Shown here: piece by piece, positions 31,508 through 40,561 of the stretch
Layout of the letters: each line of letters starts with the position of its first letter
Position numbering within the stretch: position 1 is the first letter of the stretch
Virus record (IMG/VR): IMGVR_UViG_3300049919_000129
Span: 1-56,382 of that record
Length of the DNA stretch: 56,382 nt
Source: a virus
Direction: 5' to 3' (one strand)
Made by a program: the position numbers and the translations under genes
Notes under the pieces: model-generated
Told to the model about the DNA's origin: nothing
Databases searched by the model: none
Seen by the model: the letters and a program-made list of their open reading frames with translations, nothing else

Positions 31508-33217
31508 ATGGTAATTTTTGAAGAATTGAGTATCGCTAATTTTATGTCGGTTGGTAATTCGCCGCTCGTTGTCCAACTTAATAGATCATCAAGTACGCTA
31601 GTTTCTGCTGAAAATGGCAGTGGTAAGTCATCCATCCTAGATTCAATTTGTTTCGTCTTATACGGGAAGGCATACCGCAACATCAATAAACCACAACTCA
31701 TAAATTCGATCAACCTAAAGCAGTGTTTGGTTAGCATCAAATTCAGTGTTGGTAAAAAGAAGTACGAAGTTAAACGTGGTATGAAACCTACGGTATTTGA
31801 GATTTGGGAAGATGGTAAGATGATCAACCAAGACCCTAATGTTCGAGACTATCAGAAGGTTCTTGAGCAGCAGATTCTCAAAATGAATTTTCGTGCCTTC
31901 ACTCAAGTTGTTGTTATGGGCAGTGCAGCATATATTCCTTTCATGAAGTTATCCCCACCTCAGAGAAGAGAGTTCATTGAAGACCTTCTAGATATTCGGG
32001 TGTTTAGTGTGATGGGCAAGTTTTTATCAACTGAAACAAAGGCAACAAAGACCAAGCTAACCCTTGCAGATGCGGACATCACCTCAACCAAAGAGATCAT
32101 CAAGCTTATCGAATCTCACATAGAGGCTAAAAAGGAAGAGACATCGGAGAAGATCGCCGAAATATCTTCCAATATCGATTCGGTGATGGCCGATATTGCG
32201 CTGGAGACGGATTCCGTGAAAGACCTATCTAGTCAGATAAAACAGGAAACCGAATTGTTGAAAAGGGCTACAACAAACAAAAAGACCTTTCTAGACCTAG
32301 TTTCCATGAAGGAAAAGGTGGATGGAAAGGTTCGCTCCCTCCTAGCGCAGAAAAATGATTATGCCTCCTTAACTACGTGTTCATCATGCAATCAAGAAAT
32401 CGGCGAGTCAACAAAGGCTGAATTCATTAAAACCGTGGCGGCTAAATTGGAAGAATATGCTGCAGGAATAGCTTGCCTAGAAAAGAAGATGAAAGCCGCC
32501 GAGGGAACACTAGAAGAATACGATGCGATACAACTTCGGTTATCCACGTTGAATTCTTCGATGCAAGCAGCGAATCAAAAGATATATGGAAGCAATCTTC
32601 TCCTAACAAAATATAATGCAGAACTCGTTAAGCTTGAGAAAATCGCAAACTCTGGGTCAGATGATGGGGTTAAGCTTAAAGATGCAGCAAAAAAGGTCGT
32701 TGGGCTTTCCAAGCAGAAAAAGGAATTGACCGAGACTCTTCAGATACATGATGTGCTTTCAGTTTTGCTTCAGGATTCCGGCATAAAGTCCAAGGTCATT
32801 AAGCAATATATTCCCATGTTGAATAAATTGGTTAATCGGTATCTGTCCCATCTTGAATTCTTTTGTTCGTTTAATCTTGATGAGGGATTTAACGAAGTGG
32901 TGAAATCCAGACATAGGGATACCTTCACATACGATTCTTTTTCTCAGGGTGAGAAGATGAGGATAGATTTTTCCTTGATGCTCACATGGCGTGATATAGC
33001 AAAACAAAAGAACTCTGTCAACACAAACCTAATGATCATCGATGAATTGTTCGACTCATCGATGGACTCTGCAGGTCTTTCCAATTTACTTTCAGCATTC
33101 GATAAGATGAGCAACACAAACATATTTGTGGTGTCTCATAGGCTTGACCTAGTGGACAAATTCCCCAACACTCTCCGTCTAATAAAGAAGAACAATTTCA
33201 CCCAAATTGCTGATTAA
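31508..33217 (+). CDS. 46: Recombination nuclease subunit gp46 (Rad50/SbcC-like)
   Basis: The product of 569 residues (T4: 560) is the ABC-type ATPase partner of gp47. Walker A is at residues 35-41 ('AENGSGKSS'), a zinc-hook CxxC in 'CSSCNQEIGE' lies midway between two long coiled coils, and the C terminus has the signature 'SFSQGEKMRIDF' and Walker B 'NLMIIDELFDSSMD' followed by the His switch in 'FVVSHRLD'. It starts three bases after the gp47 stop. All catalytic elements are intact. Confidence 0.96.
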   Translation: MVIFEELSIANFMSVGNSPLVVQLNRSSSTLVSAENGSGKSSILDSICFVLYGKAYRNINKPQLINSINLKQCLVSIKFSVGKKKYEVKRGMKPTVFEIWEDGKMINQDPNVRDYQKVLEQQILKMNFRAFTQVVVMGSAAYIPFMKLSPPQRREFIEDLLDIRVFSVMGKFLSTETKATKTKLTLADADITSTKEIIKLIESHIEAKKEETSEKIAEISSNIDSVMADIALETDSVKDLSSQIKQETELLKRATTNKKTFLDLVSMKEKVDGKVRSLLAQKNDYASLTTCSSCNQEIGESTKAEFIKTVAAKLEEYAAGIACLEKKMKAAEGTLEEYDAIQLRLSTLNSSMQAANQKIYGSNLLLTKYNAELVKLEKIANSGSDDGVKLKDAAKKVVGLSKQKKELTETLQIHDVLSVLLQDSGIKSKVIKQYIPMLNKLVNRYLSHLEFFCSFNLDEGFNEVVKSRHRDTFTYDSFSQGEKMRIDFSLMLTWRDIAKQKNSVNTNLMIIDELFDSSMDSAGLSNLLSAFDKMSNTNIFVVSHRLDLVDKFPNTLRLIKKNNFTQIAD

Positions 33218-33224
33218 TCAAGGA

Positions 33225-33253
33225 GTTACATTTTCCAAAACATGTGATATGAT
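33225..33253 (+). promoter_or_regulatory. Host-type promoter before a small gene
   Basis: GTTACA (33225-33230), 17 bases, TATGAT (33248-33253). It lies in the 67-nt gap after gene 46 and about 30 bases before the small gene at 33285. Confidence 0.65.
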
Positions 33254-33284
33254 TCTTCCACCAAATAACTGAAAGGAAGCAAAT

Positions 33285-33482
33285 ATGTTCTGGCCGACTG
33301 TGTTGATTGAAGCAAAGAATTTTGAAGTTAGTAATGGGGATGTTGTTTACGGAAGCTACGGAAAGTTTTACTCTGATGAAGAGCAATCTCCAGTCGCAGC
33401 ACCGGCACCAGTTAAGGCGGATCGCAGTTTCACCTTCCCAGCAGAACTTGAAACGTTCAACAAAATCAACGAGTTAAAATAA
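33285..33482 (+). CDS. Small hypothetical protein upstream of rIIA
   Basis: The product of 65 residues begins 'MFWPTVLIEAKNFEVSNGDV', with an N-terminal beta-like segment followed by an Ala/Pro linker ('VAAPAPVKADRS') and a short C-terminal helix. AAAGGAAG precedes the ATG. It lies between two host-type promoters. Not recognised. Confidence 0.6.
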   Translation: MFWPTVLIEAKNFEVSNGDVVYGSYGKFYSDEEQSPVAAPAPVKADRSFTFPAELETFNKINELK

Positions 33483-33485
33483 TTC

Positions 33486-33514
33486 TTTACATTTTTAAAA
33501 ATATGTTTTAGTAT
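33486..33514 (+). promoter_or_regulatory. Host-type promoter before rIIA
   Basis: TTTACA (33486-33491), 17 AT-rich bases, TAGTAT (33509-33514), about 40 bases before the rIIA start. The AT-rich spacer and position favour early expression of the rII genes. Confidence 0.75.
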
Positions 33515-33553
33515 TCGGTCTTCTGATTGAGCAACAACTTTACGAGGTATATC

Positions 33554-35644
33554 ATGGAATTGAACATCGGAACTGCGGTTGAAACCAACATCAAGGGTGC
33601 AGTTGAATTCAAACTGTCATCTAATGCGTCGAAAATCTTTGCCGCACTTGGTAACTTCTTGTACTCCAACAAAGAGCTTTGTGTCCTGCACGAACTCTCT
33701 GCCAATGCGGTTGATGCACATCGCATGGTTGGTAAGCAGGATGTTCCTTTTTCTGTCACGCTTCCGACTAAACTCGATAGCAATCTTCGCGTTCGTGATT
33801 ACGGCCCCGGCTTGTCTGAGGATAGTGTTTATAATCTTTTGTCGACGTATGGCGAAAGCACTAAACAGGGCGAGAACGATTCCATTGGTGGATTTGGTAT
33901 TGGTTCAAAAAGCCCAGCTTCCATCACTGAAACTTGGACTGTTCGCTCCCATCATGGCGGAGAACTGAAGGATTATTTGGTGTTCATCGGTGCCACTGGA
34001 ATTCCGTCGATCACCATGATTCGTGCAGTGCCGTCTGATGAAACCGGAATTGAAGTTGTTATTCCTGTGCAGTCGGATAAGGCATACCAGTGGAAACAGC
34101 TTGCTGCGACTGCATATCGCCACTACACCCCGCATCCGATTGTCCATAATACGGACATTACCATCGCACCTATCACCAATATAAGCTCTGGTGCCAATTG
34201 GGTTGTTTGTAATTCCGAAAAGAGTTCTCGCCTAACCGTAGTCACGTCATTCCGCGAGTACCCAATTTCGGATTCGGAACTGTCGAAGATTTTCGCTGCT
34301 GTTGGAATGGACTCTGTCGGCCAGCAAATTCTCAAACTCCCTATCATCATGTATTTCAATATCGGCGAGCTTGATCTTAGCCTTTCTCGTGAGACTCTTC
34401 AATACACGAAAAAGACCATCGATGCCTTGAGCGCAATGGCTCTTCGCGTCAAGACCGAAATTATTGCGAAGATGGTTGCTATTACATCAACTTCAACGGA
34501 TTCCCTCGATCTTCGGGTTAATGTCCTCGATGCTTTCCAGTCTGTTCTTGGTATTAGTAATGATACCCATCGGTTCCGTAATTTTTCTGGGGTGTTTCCT
34601 TTACTAGGGCTGAATTCCGCTGACGATGTTTCTGTTTTCTTTAATCCGGTCACCATACCATCCGTGGAACTGGATAAGATTAAGGTTATTCATAATGGTC
34701 AGACGCGTGCCATGACAAACGCCTTTAATTGCTGGCGCACATATTCAATTTCTCGTGAGCAGCGCCACAATAATCAGGGCGTTACCCAACATGGGTTCCG
34801 GTTTAAAATTTCTGTTTTAAACCGAGTCAAGCTTGTTATTGCTGATTGCAGCGATGCGCTGAGTCGTGTCCGTAACGCAAGTGCAACTGGTGGTGGCGGG
34901 TATTACGTTGTTTCTAAGACCAACCTGTTTCACGCCGATCTGCAAAAATACGTTATCAATGCAAGCACCCTAGATAAGGTCGCTCGTGCACCAAGAGTTG
35001 CTGGTACCAAGACTGCTGCCGTTGTTACCGATCTGACGATTCGTCTTTTGTCGACTTCGCTTCGTTCATGCACCAAAACAGAATATGACAAAACGGAAAA
35101 GTATTGCCACGTTATTGTCACTTCTTATTCCGATTTGGATATGGCCGGAACAATTGGAGTCGAGGCTCGGCATCTTCAAGACCTTGGATATTCGATTATT
35201 GTGGTTAAGAATGTCTCTGAATTGCCGGATAAATCCATTCCGACTACTTCTGTTGCATTGAAGTCGTCGTATGATAGGCTAGCTGCGCTGAATCTGCCAA
35301 AGAAAAAGGCGGACTATGAGAACACCTTGCAATTCCGTCGATTCTTTAACGGCAAGATCATGTTGAGCTTCTTTTCTAATGTAATCGGTGCCCCGATTTG
35401 GGACTCCATTGTTTCAAAATACAACACTGCCTCATACGATGGGAAGGAGTTTCACACTTTTAACTCGATTTCAAACTTTTACAAGATTCCAGTTGTGCCT
35501 TATTCGCATTCTTATGATCAGGTGCAAAAAGACTTGACACTTATCACTGAAACGTATAAAATGGTCAAACACCTATCCACCTGCGCATCAACTGGTGACA
35601 TGACATCTGATTTGACCGAGTATCTTCTTTCTGTAGGCAAATAA
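33554..35644 (+). CDS. rIIA: RIIA-like GHKL ATPase
   Basis: The product of 696 residues (T4 rIIA: 725) is a membrane-associated protein tied to lysis timing and lambda exclusion in T4. The N terminus has a GHKL ATP-binding fold: the N box 'HELSANAVDAH' (Glu47, Asn51), G1 'RDYGPGLSED' (82-91) and G2 'GGFGIGSKSP' (112-121), plus 'STYGESTK'. The ATG at 33554, after an AGGT site, begins the conserved region; a TTG further upstream at 33527 lies too close to the promoter. rIIB follows, as in T4. In this phage the pair sits between gene 46 and gene 45. Confidence 0.9.
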   Translation: MELNIGTAVETNIKGAVEFKLSSNASKIFAALGNFLYSNKELCVLHELSANAVDAHRMVGKQDVPFSVTLPTKLDSNLRVRDYGPGLSEDSVYNLLSTYGESTKQGENDSIGGFGIGSKSPASITETWTVRSHHGGELKDYLVFIGATGIPSITMIRAVPSDETGIEVVIPVQSDKAYQWKQLAATAYRHYTPHPIVHNTDITIAPITNISSGANWVVCNSEKSSRLTVVTSFREYPISDSELSKIFAAVGMDSVGQQILKLPIIMYFNIGELDLSLSRETLQYTKKTIDALSAMALRVKTEIIAKMVAITSTSTDSLDLRVNVLDAFQSVLGISNDTHRFRNFSGVFPLLGLNSADDVSVFFNPVTIPSVELDKIKVIHNGQTRAMTNAFNCWRTYSISREQRHNNQGVTQHGFRFKISVLNRVKLVIADCSDALSRVRNASATGGGGYYVVSKTNLFHADLQKYVINASTLDKVARAPRVAGTKTAAVVTDLTIRLLSTSLRSCTKTEYDKTEKYCHVIVTSYSDLDMAGTIGVEARHLQDLGYSIIVVKNVSELPDKSIPTTSVALKSSYDRLAALNLPKKKADYENTLQFRRFFNGKIMLSFFSNVIGAPIWDSIVSKYNTASYDGKEFHTFNSISNFYKIPVVPYSHSYDQVQKDLTLITETYKMVKHLSTCASTGDMTSDLTEYLLSVGK

Positions 35645-35681
35645 TTTTCGAGCAGTACCTTTATAATCAAGGAGAAACACC

Positions 35682-36647
35682 ATGAACAAGCATTCTTTTA
35701 TCGTAGGCCAGTCCTTTGTCAATCTCACCAACACGGAAACCGGAAATTCGGTGACCATCACGGAAGGGGACTCCAATTTCAAAATCGCAATCGACATGAT
35801 TCGTGCGGAAAAGTTCGATGAACTGGAACTGCTTCTCGACAAGAAAGTTGCAGTTGCCGCCAACATTGTCGAGACCGGATCGACAAATGATATTAAGGTG
35901 TCATTCGAAAACGGTCAGGTCGTATATCGCTACAAGGGCGCTAGTCCCGTTCCGCTGTCAAATGCCATCGTTGATCGAATCATTTCCATGTCTGCCGATG
36001 GGTTCAACATCAAGCCGATGTGCATGTTCCTTGAGAACCTGCTGTCAAACCCTTCACAAACTGCGATCAACGAACTTTACCTGTTCCTTGAGGCATGCAA
36101 GCTTCCTATCACGGAAGATGGTTATTTCATCGCATACAAGATTGTCCATTCTGATTACATGGATATCTACAGCAAGACGATGGATAACTCTGTTGGTAAG
36201 GTTCTTGAAATGCCGCGCTTTGAGGTTGATGCAAACCGCAACAACACCTGCTCTCGTGGTCTGCATTTCTGCAGCAAGGCTTATCTTAGCTCGTATGGCT
36301 CTGGGTCGAAAGCCGAGGATCGTGCAATGCTGGTGAAAATCAATCCTGCCGATGTTGTGTCTATTCCATCTGACTACAACAATGCCAAGGGCCGCGCATG
36401 GCGCTACGAAGTTGTTGGTGAGGTTCCTGCTGGCTGGCGTGCCACTCTTCCGCAGGTAGATTACACTGCTTCTTCCGTGGTCGATACCTTCGGCAACGAT
36501 TTTGCTGACAGCTATGACGATAACTACTTTTTCAACGCTGTGACGCAACGTTGGCAGGATTCCGATGGTGGTCGCATGGTTAGTCGTGCGAAGGTTATGC
36601 AGGAACGTGGCTGTACCCTTGAAGAACTGAAAGAAATGGAGGAGTAA
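35682..36647 (+). CDS. rIIB: RIIB-like protein
   Basis: The product of 321 residues (T4: 312) is the rIIB partner. The region 'DGYFIAYKIVHSDYMDIYS' followed by 'DNSVGKVLEMPRFEVDANR' and 'TCSRGLHFCSKAYLSSYGSG' is the typical rIIB core, with 'AWRYEVVGEV' after it. The C terminus carries two short motifs, including 'RMVSRAKVMQERGCTLEEL'. AAGGAGAAAC precedes the ATG, and a TATAAT at about 35663 may be an extra -10 element. Acts with RIIA at the membrane in T4; exact biochemistry unknown. Confidence 0.88.
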   Translation: MNKHSFIVGQSFVNLTNTETGNSVTITEGDSNFKIAIDMIRAEKFDELELLLDKKVAVAANIVETGSTNDIKVSFENGQVVYRYKGASPVPLSNAIVDRIISMSADGFNIKPMCMFLENLLSNPSQTAINELYLFLEACKLPITEDGYFIAYKIVHSDYMDIYSKTMDNSVGKVLEMPRFEVDANRNNTCSRGLHFCSKAYLSSYGSGSKAEDRAMLVKINPADVVSIPSDYNNAKGRAWRYEVVGEVPAGWRATLPQVDYTASSVVDTFGNDFADSYDDNYFFNAVTQRWQDSDGGRMVSRAKVMQERGCTLEELKEMEE

Positions 36648-36648
36648 T

Positions 36649-36885
36649 TTGTCTGACGAAGTAAATCACCCAAAACATTACACTTCGCACCCTAGTGGTG
36701 TGGAGTGTATTGAAATCACAGAGCATTATTGCTTTTCCGTTGGTAATGCGATAAAATATCTGTGGCGAGCAGGTCTTAAGGAAGATGCAGATAAGACCTC
36801 TTCTGAGAAGGAGATACAGGATTGCGAGAAGGCAGTCTGGTACATTAAACGTCATATTGAAAAATTACAAAAGGAACAAAAATGA
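36649..36885 (+). CDS. DUF3310 protein
   Basis: The product of 78 residues begins with TTG after GGAGGAG. The pattern 'VNHPKHYTSHPSGVECIEIT', 'FSVGNAIKYLWRAGLK' and 'DCEKAVWYIKRHIEKL' is the full DUF3310 signature, a small helical family common in tailed phages and sometimes labelled nucleotide kinase-like without proof. The ATG of the next gene overlaps its stop by four bases. Confidence 0.85.
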   Translation: MSDEVNHPKHYTSHPSGVECIEITEHYCFSVGNAIKYLWRAGLKEDADKTSSEKEIQDCEKAVWYIKRHIEKLQKEQK

Positions 36886-37133
36886 AAAAAGGCCCAAATA
36901 AGCAAAAAGCATGGCGAACCCTCGGTAAAGGTCGCAAAGGTAAATTCATGGAGTCTAATATGCCAGCATATCCGTCGTATAAGATTCAAGAGCTTTTCGT
37001 TCGTGCTATTCAAGCTGGAACCATCTTTGAAGCGCCGAAGACGAAACGCCAGTTGGCTAGGGATGCTGCGATGGCAGTACAGGCGGCTGCAGCAGCACCG
37101 GCGCAAGAACAAACTTTAGAAGTCACGGAATAG
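36882..37133 (+). CDS. Small basic hypothetical protein
   Basis: The product of 83 residues has a strongly basic N terminus ('MKKGPNKQKAWRTLGKGRKG'), a central helix 'YKIQELFVRAIQAGTIF' and an Ala-rich acidic tail. The composition suggests nucleic-acid contact. It precedes the sliding clamp gene by seven bases and overlaps the DUF3310 gene. Not recognised. Confidence 0.6.
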   Translation: MKKGPNKQKAWRTLGKGRKGKFMESNMPAYPSYKIQELFVRAIQAGTIFEAPKTKRQLARDAAMAVQAAAAAPAQEQTLEVTE

Positions 37134-37140
37134 GGAATAT

Positions 37141-37812
37141 ATGTCACTCAAATTTAGCAAAGAAACATTGAGCCTCCTAAAAACTTTCTCCACAATCAAC
37201 AATAACCTTTTATTCAAACCCGGTAATAAGATTTCGACAATGGCTGCTGCCAAAGACATCATGGCAGAGGTTGAAGTTGCTGAGACATTCAATAAGGAAG
37301 GTGGTATTTTTAATCTTCCGGAATTGCTTGGGGTTATCTCCCTTTTCCCATCGCCGGAAATTGTTATGGAAGACCGATTTATGACAATCAAGGAAGGTAA
37401 GAATAAGATCAAGTACGTTTATGCCGATGCCTCGCTACTGACCGTCCCGACAAAGTCGATCAACATGCCTGCAGCAGAAATTAGCTTTACCCTAACTTCT
37501 GCGGTGCTGGTCAAGATTCAGAAAGCTTCTGCTGCACTATCAGTAGCCGATCTGGTGTTCCGTGGTGACGGCAAGAATATTATTGCATCCGTCCTTGATG
37601 CTAAGAACCCAACATCAAACAACTTTGATATCGATCTGGAAACCGCAACAGGAGAGACCTTCGAAGTGTTCTTTAAGGTTGATCGACTTAAAATGCCAGT
37701 TGCTTATGATTACACCGTCGACATTTCATCGAAGATGATTTCAAAATTTCATGCAAAGGATATCAAACTCACTATGTGGGTTGCGGTAGAAGGCACATCC
37801 AAGTTCAATTGA
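37141..37812 (+). CDS. 45: DNA polymerase sliding clamp gp45
   Basis: The product of 223 residues (T4: 228) is the trimeric processivity clamp, which also activates late transcription by contacting gp55 and gp33. 'FSKETLSLLKTFSTINNNLLF' (N-terminal helix and strand), 'KPGNKISTMAAAKDIMAE' and 'NLPELLGVISLF' match T4 gp45 (SKDTTALLKNFATINSGIML, LNEFLSILSLV). It is followed by both clamp-loader genes in T4 order, 45-44-62-regA. Spacing to gp44 is 25 bases. Confidence 0.95.
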   Translation: MSLKFSKETLSLLKTFSTINNNLLFKPGNKISTMAAAKDIMAEVEVAETFNKEGGIFNLPELLGVISLFPSPEIVMEDRFMTIKEGKNKIKYVYADASLLTVPTKSINMPAAEISFTLTSAVLVKIQKASAALSVADLVFRGDGKNIIASVLDAKNPTSNNFDIDLETATGETFEVFFKVDRLKMPVAYDYTVDISSKMISKFHAKDIKLTMWVAVEGTSKFN

Positions 37813-37837
37813 TCAATTCGCTTTGTAGGGGAACAAA

Positions 37838-38785
37838 ATGGATGTGAATCCTAATGAGTATATTTGGTGTCAAAAGTACAGACCAAAGCGAACATCGGAG
37901 ACAATCCTACCAGCTGCAACGAAAATTGCAGTTGATGGATTTATTTCTCAGGGTAGAATACCGTCCATGCTTCTCAAGGGCAGTGCCGGAACCGGTAAGA
38001 CGACATTGGCAATGGCATTGTGTGAGGAGTTGGGTGCGGATTACATTATTATAAATGCATCAAGTGAGAGCGGTATCGATACCTTTCGTATCAGAATTAC
38101 CCAGTTTGCATCTACTATGTCATTCAGCGATGCCAAGAAAGTGGTCATCCTAGACGAGGCAGATTCAATGTCTCCTCAAATGCAATCCGCCCTTCGTGCT
38201 GGTATGGAAGCAGTGTCCGGTAATTGTTCGTTCATCCTGACCTGTAACTTCCCATCCCGTATCATAGAACCGATTCACAGCAGATGCTCGTTTTTGGATT
38301 TCCAAATCCCATCCTCTGAAAAGCCTTTGTTGGCTATGCAGTTTTTCCGCAGGGTGTGTAATATCCTAGAATTGGAGGGTATCGAGTATGATAAACCGGT
38401 AGTCATCGAACTGGTCAACAAATACTTTCCTGACTTTCGTAGATGCTTAAATGAGTTGCAAAAATATGCTTCTTCTGGTAGAATAGATGCTGGTATCTTA
38501 GTTAGTGTTAGTGAGGCATCATTTACCGAGTTGCTAGAGACCTTGAAGGCAAAGAAGTTTAATTCCATGCGGACTTGGGTTGTTAAAAACTCTGACATGG
38601 ACCCGAATATGTTATTTCGTTGGTTTTATGATAATGCGGCTGATGTTATGCAACCAAAGATTCTACCTGAGTTGATCATACTGATTAATGATTATTCATT
38701 TAAATCAAGTCAGGTTATGGATCAGTCTATAAACCTAGCAGCATTTTTGACAGAGGTCATGTCTTTGAATGTGGAGTGGAAGTGA
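37838..38785 (+). CDS. 44: Clamp loader large subunit gp44
   Basis: The product of 315 residues (T4: 319) is an AAA+ ATPase that opens gp45 and places it on primed DNA. Walker A is at 48-55 ('LKGSAGTGKTT'), Walker B 'KKVVILDEADSMS', sensor 1 'FILTCNFPSRI', and the SRC arginine finger in 'PIHSRCSFLDF'. The opening 'EYIWCQKYRPKR' is the usual start of the family. The stop overlaps the next small gene, so the clamp-loader genes are tightly packed. Confidence 0.96.
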   Translation: MDVNPNEYIWCQKYRPKRTSETILPAATKIAVDGFISQGRIPSMLLKGSAGTGKTTLAMALCEELGADYIIINASSESGIDTFRIRITQFASTMSFSDAKKVVILDEADSMSPQMQSALRAGMEAVSGNCSFILTCNFPSRIIEPIHSRCSFLDFQIPSSEKPLLAMQFFRRVCNILELEGIEYDKPVVIELVNKYFPDFRRCLNELQKYASSGRIDAGILVSVSEASFTELLETLKAKKFNSMRTWVVKNSDMDPNMLFRWFYDNAADVMQPKILPELIILINDYSFKSSQVMDQSINLAAFLTEVMSLNVEWK

Positions 38786-39036
38786 AGGCGCATAATCCAT
38801 TAAAGGCGATGCTGTATATAACAGTTGAGGGAAAATGGTATAACGTAGAAGATTTTTCTTTAATTGTTGGCTTCCATCTTAAGCTGGCTGGCGTTGATTT
38901 CAGAACATCATCCGACCTAGCTGATTGCTTGCTAGAATTGGTTAGATCACATTTTGTTGAAGTGCATCCAACCAATGATTTGCGGGTTAGGATTCGCCCG
39001 TATTGGTTTGGAGAGAGCGATGCCGACGCCGTTTGA
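38776..39036 (+). CDS. Small hypothetical protein between gp44 and gp62
   Basis: The product has 86 residues if the GTG at 38776 is used (a second GTG at 38782 is possible, and neither has a strong ribosome-binding site). It is alpha/beta by composition and contains 'EGKWYNVEDFSLIVGFHLKL' and 'SSDLADCLLELVRSHFVEV'. It overlaps gp44 by ten bases and gp62 by 17, so it appears to be a genuine part of the operon rather than a shadow frame. Not present in T4. Function unknown. Confidence 0.6.
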   Translation: MEVKAHNPLKAMLYITVEGKWYNVEDFSLIVGFHLKLAGVDFRTSSDLADCLLELVRSHFVEVHPTNDLRVRIRPYWFGESDADAV

Positions 39037-39412
39037 ATATGTTAGGTCTTATTCTGATAAACAGGGAGACCTTATGCTAACCGAAAAGGATGAGGAGGAT
39101 TACACACCATTCACAATTAATACCATCATGTCTCTAATGCCAGACACGATCTTTTTTGCAAATGAAATAAATCGCATGTGGCGACTCGATAACAAGTTGC
39201 AACACGATTTCTACTATTGCGGAATACCGAAAGGGAAGAGGTCATACAAATGGCAAAAGAAAGAAATCGATCATGATGATATTCTCCTAGTGTCCGAATT
39301 TTTCACGATAAATAAAACGAAAGCATCCAAGTATTTGGAAATTCTTTCTGTTGATCAACTAAAAATAATTCGTGAAAAAATGGATAAAGGCGGGAGAAAT
39401 GGAAAAGCATGA
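39020..39412 (+). CDS. 62: Clamp loader small subunit gp62
   Basis: The product of 130 residues (T4: 187) is the short accessory subunit of the clamp loader. Similarity is weak but specific: 'FTINTIMSLMPDTIFFANEI' matches the T4 helix ahead of 'FYYCGIPKGKRSYKWQKKE' (T4: YLMAAVPRGKRYGKWAK), and the C-terminal helices are similar in layout. GGAG stands five bases before the ATG at 39020. The N terminus is shorter than in T4. The stop overlaps regA, as is usual in the family. Confidence 0.85.
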   Translation: MPTPFEYVRSYSDKQGDLMLTEKDEEDYTPFTINTIMSLMPDTIFFANEINRMWRLDNKLQHDFYYCGIPKGKRSYKWQKKEIDHDDILLVSEFFTINKTKASKYLEILSVDQLKIIREKMDKGGRNGKA

Positions 39413-39791
39413 TGTGGGGATCAAGGTAACTCTGGTTAAGCCAGATAACTTTTTGTTATGCAAGGAAACCTTAAGTCGCATTGGGGTTTCCAATAACAAA
39501 GAAAGGCGACTTTATCAGACAGCACATATTTTGCACCGAAAGGGCAATTATTATATCTGTCATTTCAAGTCGCTCTTTGAACTTGATGGTAAGCCTTCTA
39601 CGATATCACCAGATGATATTTTAAGAAGAAATACCATCACTAAATTGTTGCATGATTGGGGGCTTCTGATCATAGACGATCTAACGTTAGTAACTGATCG
39701 AGCGCCCATGTCGGCAATAAAGATTCTACCCTTCGGTGAAAAGGGTAAATGGCAGTTGATTGAGAAGTATTCACTTGGCAATAAATATTGA
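39399..39791 (+). CDS. regA: Translational repressor RegA
   Basis: The product of 130 residues (T4: 122) binds ribosome-binding sites of early mRNAs and shuts off their translation. 'VTLVKPDNFLLCKETLSRIG' and 'YQTAHILHRKGNYYICHFK' align closely with T4 (ITLKKPEDFLKVKETLTRMG; YQSCHILQKKGLYYIVHFK), as do 'RRNTITKLLHDWGL' and the end 'WQLIEKYSLGNKY'. The ATG at 39399 overlaps the gp62 stop by 14 bases. Confidence 0.95.
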   Translation: MEKHDVGIKVTLVKPDNFLLCKETLSRIGVSNNKERRLYQTAHILHRKGNYYICHFKSLFELDGKPSTISPDDILRRNTITKLLHDWGLLIIDDLTLVTDRAPMSAIKILPFGEKGKWQLIEKYSLGNKY

Positions 39792-39813
39792 TTTTAACTT
39801 TGGAGAAAACAAA

Positions 39814-39972
39814 ATGGAAGAAACCCTAAAATTCGAATTCACTGCAGCACAAGCAAACCTAATCCTCGCAGCTTTGGGTAAATTGCCTGCTGAGACCAGC
39901 ATGAACCTGATTCTTGAGATTCAGAAGCAGGCACAGCCGCAGCTAACGGTTCCCGAACCAGAAGCTGAGTGA
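39814..39972 (+). CDS. Small conserved-looking hypothetical protein after regA
   Basis: The product of 52 residues begins 'MEETLKFEFTAAQANLILAA', followed by a second helix 'PAETSMNLILEIQKQAQPQL'. GGAG lies eight bases before this ATG, so the longer frame starting inside regA is not used. Two-helix proteins of this sort are frequent in T4-like phages near regA, without known function. The 108 bases after it, up to the Hsp20 gene, hold no further gene. Confidence 0.62.
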   Translation: MEETLKFEFTAAQANLILAALGKLPAETSMNLILEIQKQAQPQLTVPEPEAE

Positions 39973-40080
39973 TAATGGATTGGTTTAAGGGAACCTAAGC
40001 GAAAGCAGACAAAATCCCTTCGGTATGCCTAATTCTAGGGTGCCGTATTTCAATCTTGCTATAACTATAGGAGAAGCACT

Positions 40081-40509
40081 ATGTCACAAAATTTTCTTTC
40101 ACGATTTCCGTCAATGGTTGGATTTGACGATATGTTCCACACAATGGACTCATTCATCGAATCAGCCAAGAGCAATGCCAAGAGTATTGCTCAAATTTGG
40201 CCACCGTATAACGTGGTAAAGACTGGGGATCGCACTTATTCAATTCAGATGGCTCTGGCTGGATTCTCGAAAACGGATATTGAATTGGAACTCGATGGTT
40301 CCCTTCTCAAAGTGAAGGGCGAAACTAAACCTTCATCGGAAGTAGAATATCTGCATAAAGGAAGTGCGGAGCGTGCCTTTGAACGAAAGTTCACTTTGGC
40401 CGATTCTGTTGAGATTAAGAACGCAGAATTGATCAATGGAATTCTGGAGATCACCCTAGAAAACCAGATCAAGGCGATTGATGCAGTGAAGAAAATCGCA
40501 GTAAAGTAA
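40081..40509 (+). CDS. Small heat-shock protein (Hsp20/alpha-crystallin family)
   Basis: The product of 142 residues has the IbpA-like layout: an N-terminal 'FPSMVGFDDMFHTMDSF', then the alpha-crystallin domain 'PPYNVVKTGDRTYSIQMALA', 'DIELELDGSLLKVKGETK' and 'RAFERKFTLADSVEIKNAEL', ending in 'NGILEITLENQ'. It acts as an ATP-independent holdase, which in phages may protect virion or replication proteins; similar genes are well known in marine T4-like phages. It has its own terminator. AGGAG before the ATG. Confidence 0.93.
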   Translation: MSQNFLSRFPSMVGFDDMFHTMDSFIESAKSNAKSIAQIWPPYNVVKTGDRTYSIQMALAGFSKTDIELELDGSLLKVKGETKPSSEVEYLHKGSAERAFERKFTLADSVEIKNAELINGILEITLENQIKAIDAVKKIAVK

Positions 40510-40525
40510 TTTAGGGTTATTCCCG

Positions 40526-40552
40526 ATGGGGCTTCGGCCCCATTTTCTTTTT
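40526..40552 (+). terminator. Rho-independent terminator after the Hsp20 gene
   Basis: ATGGGGC, loop TTCG, GCCCCAT, followed by TTTCTTTTT. A seven-pair stem with the very stable UUCG loop and a T-run, 17 bases after the stop. It ends the 45-44-62-regA-hsp transcription unit. Confidence 0.93.
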
Positions 40553-40561
40553 GAGGGTTTT

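Noticed and set aside
36054-36548. A 164-codon minus-strand frame inside rIIB
   Set aside because: It is antisense to the conserved rIIB core and has no ribosome-binding site or recognisable sequence.
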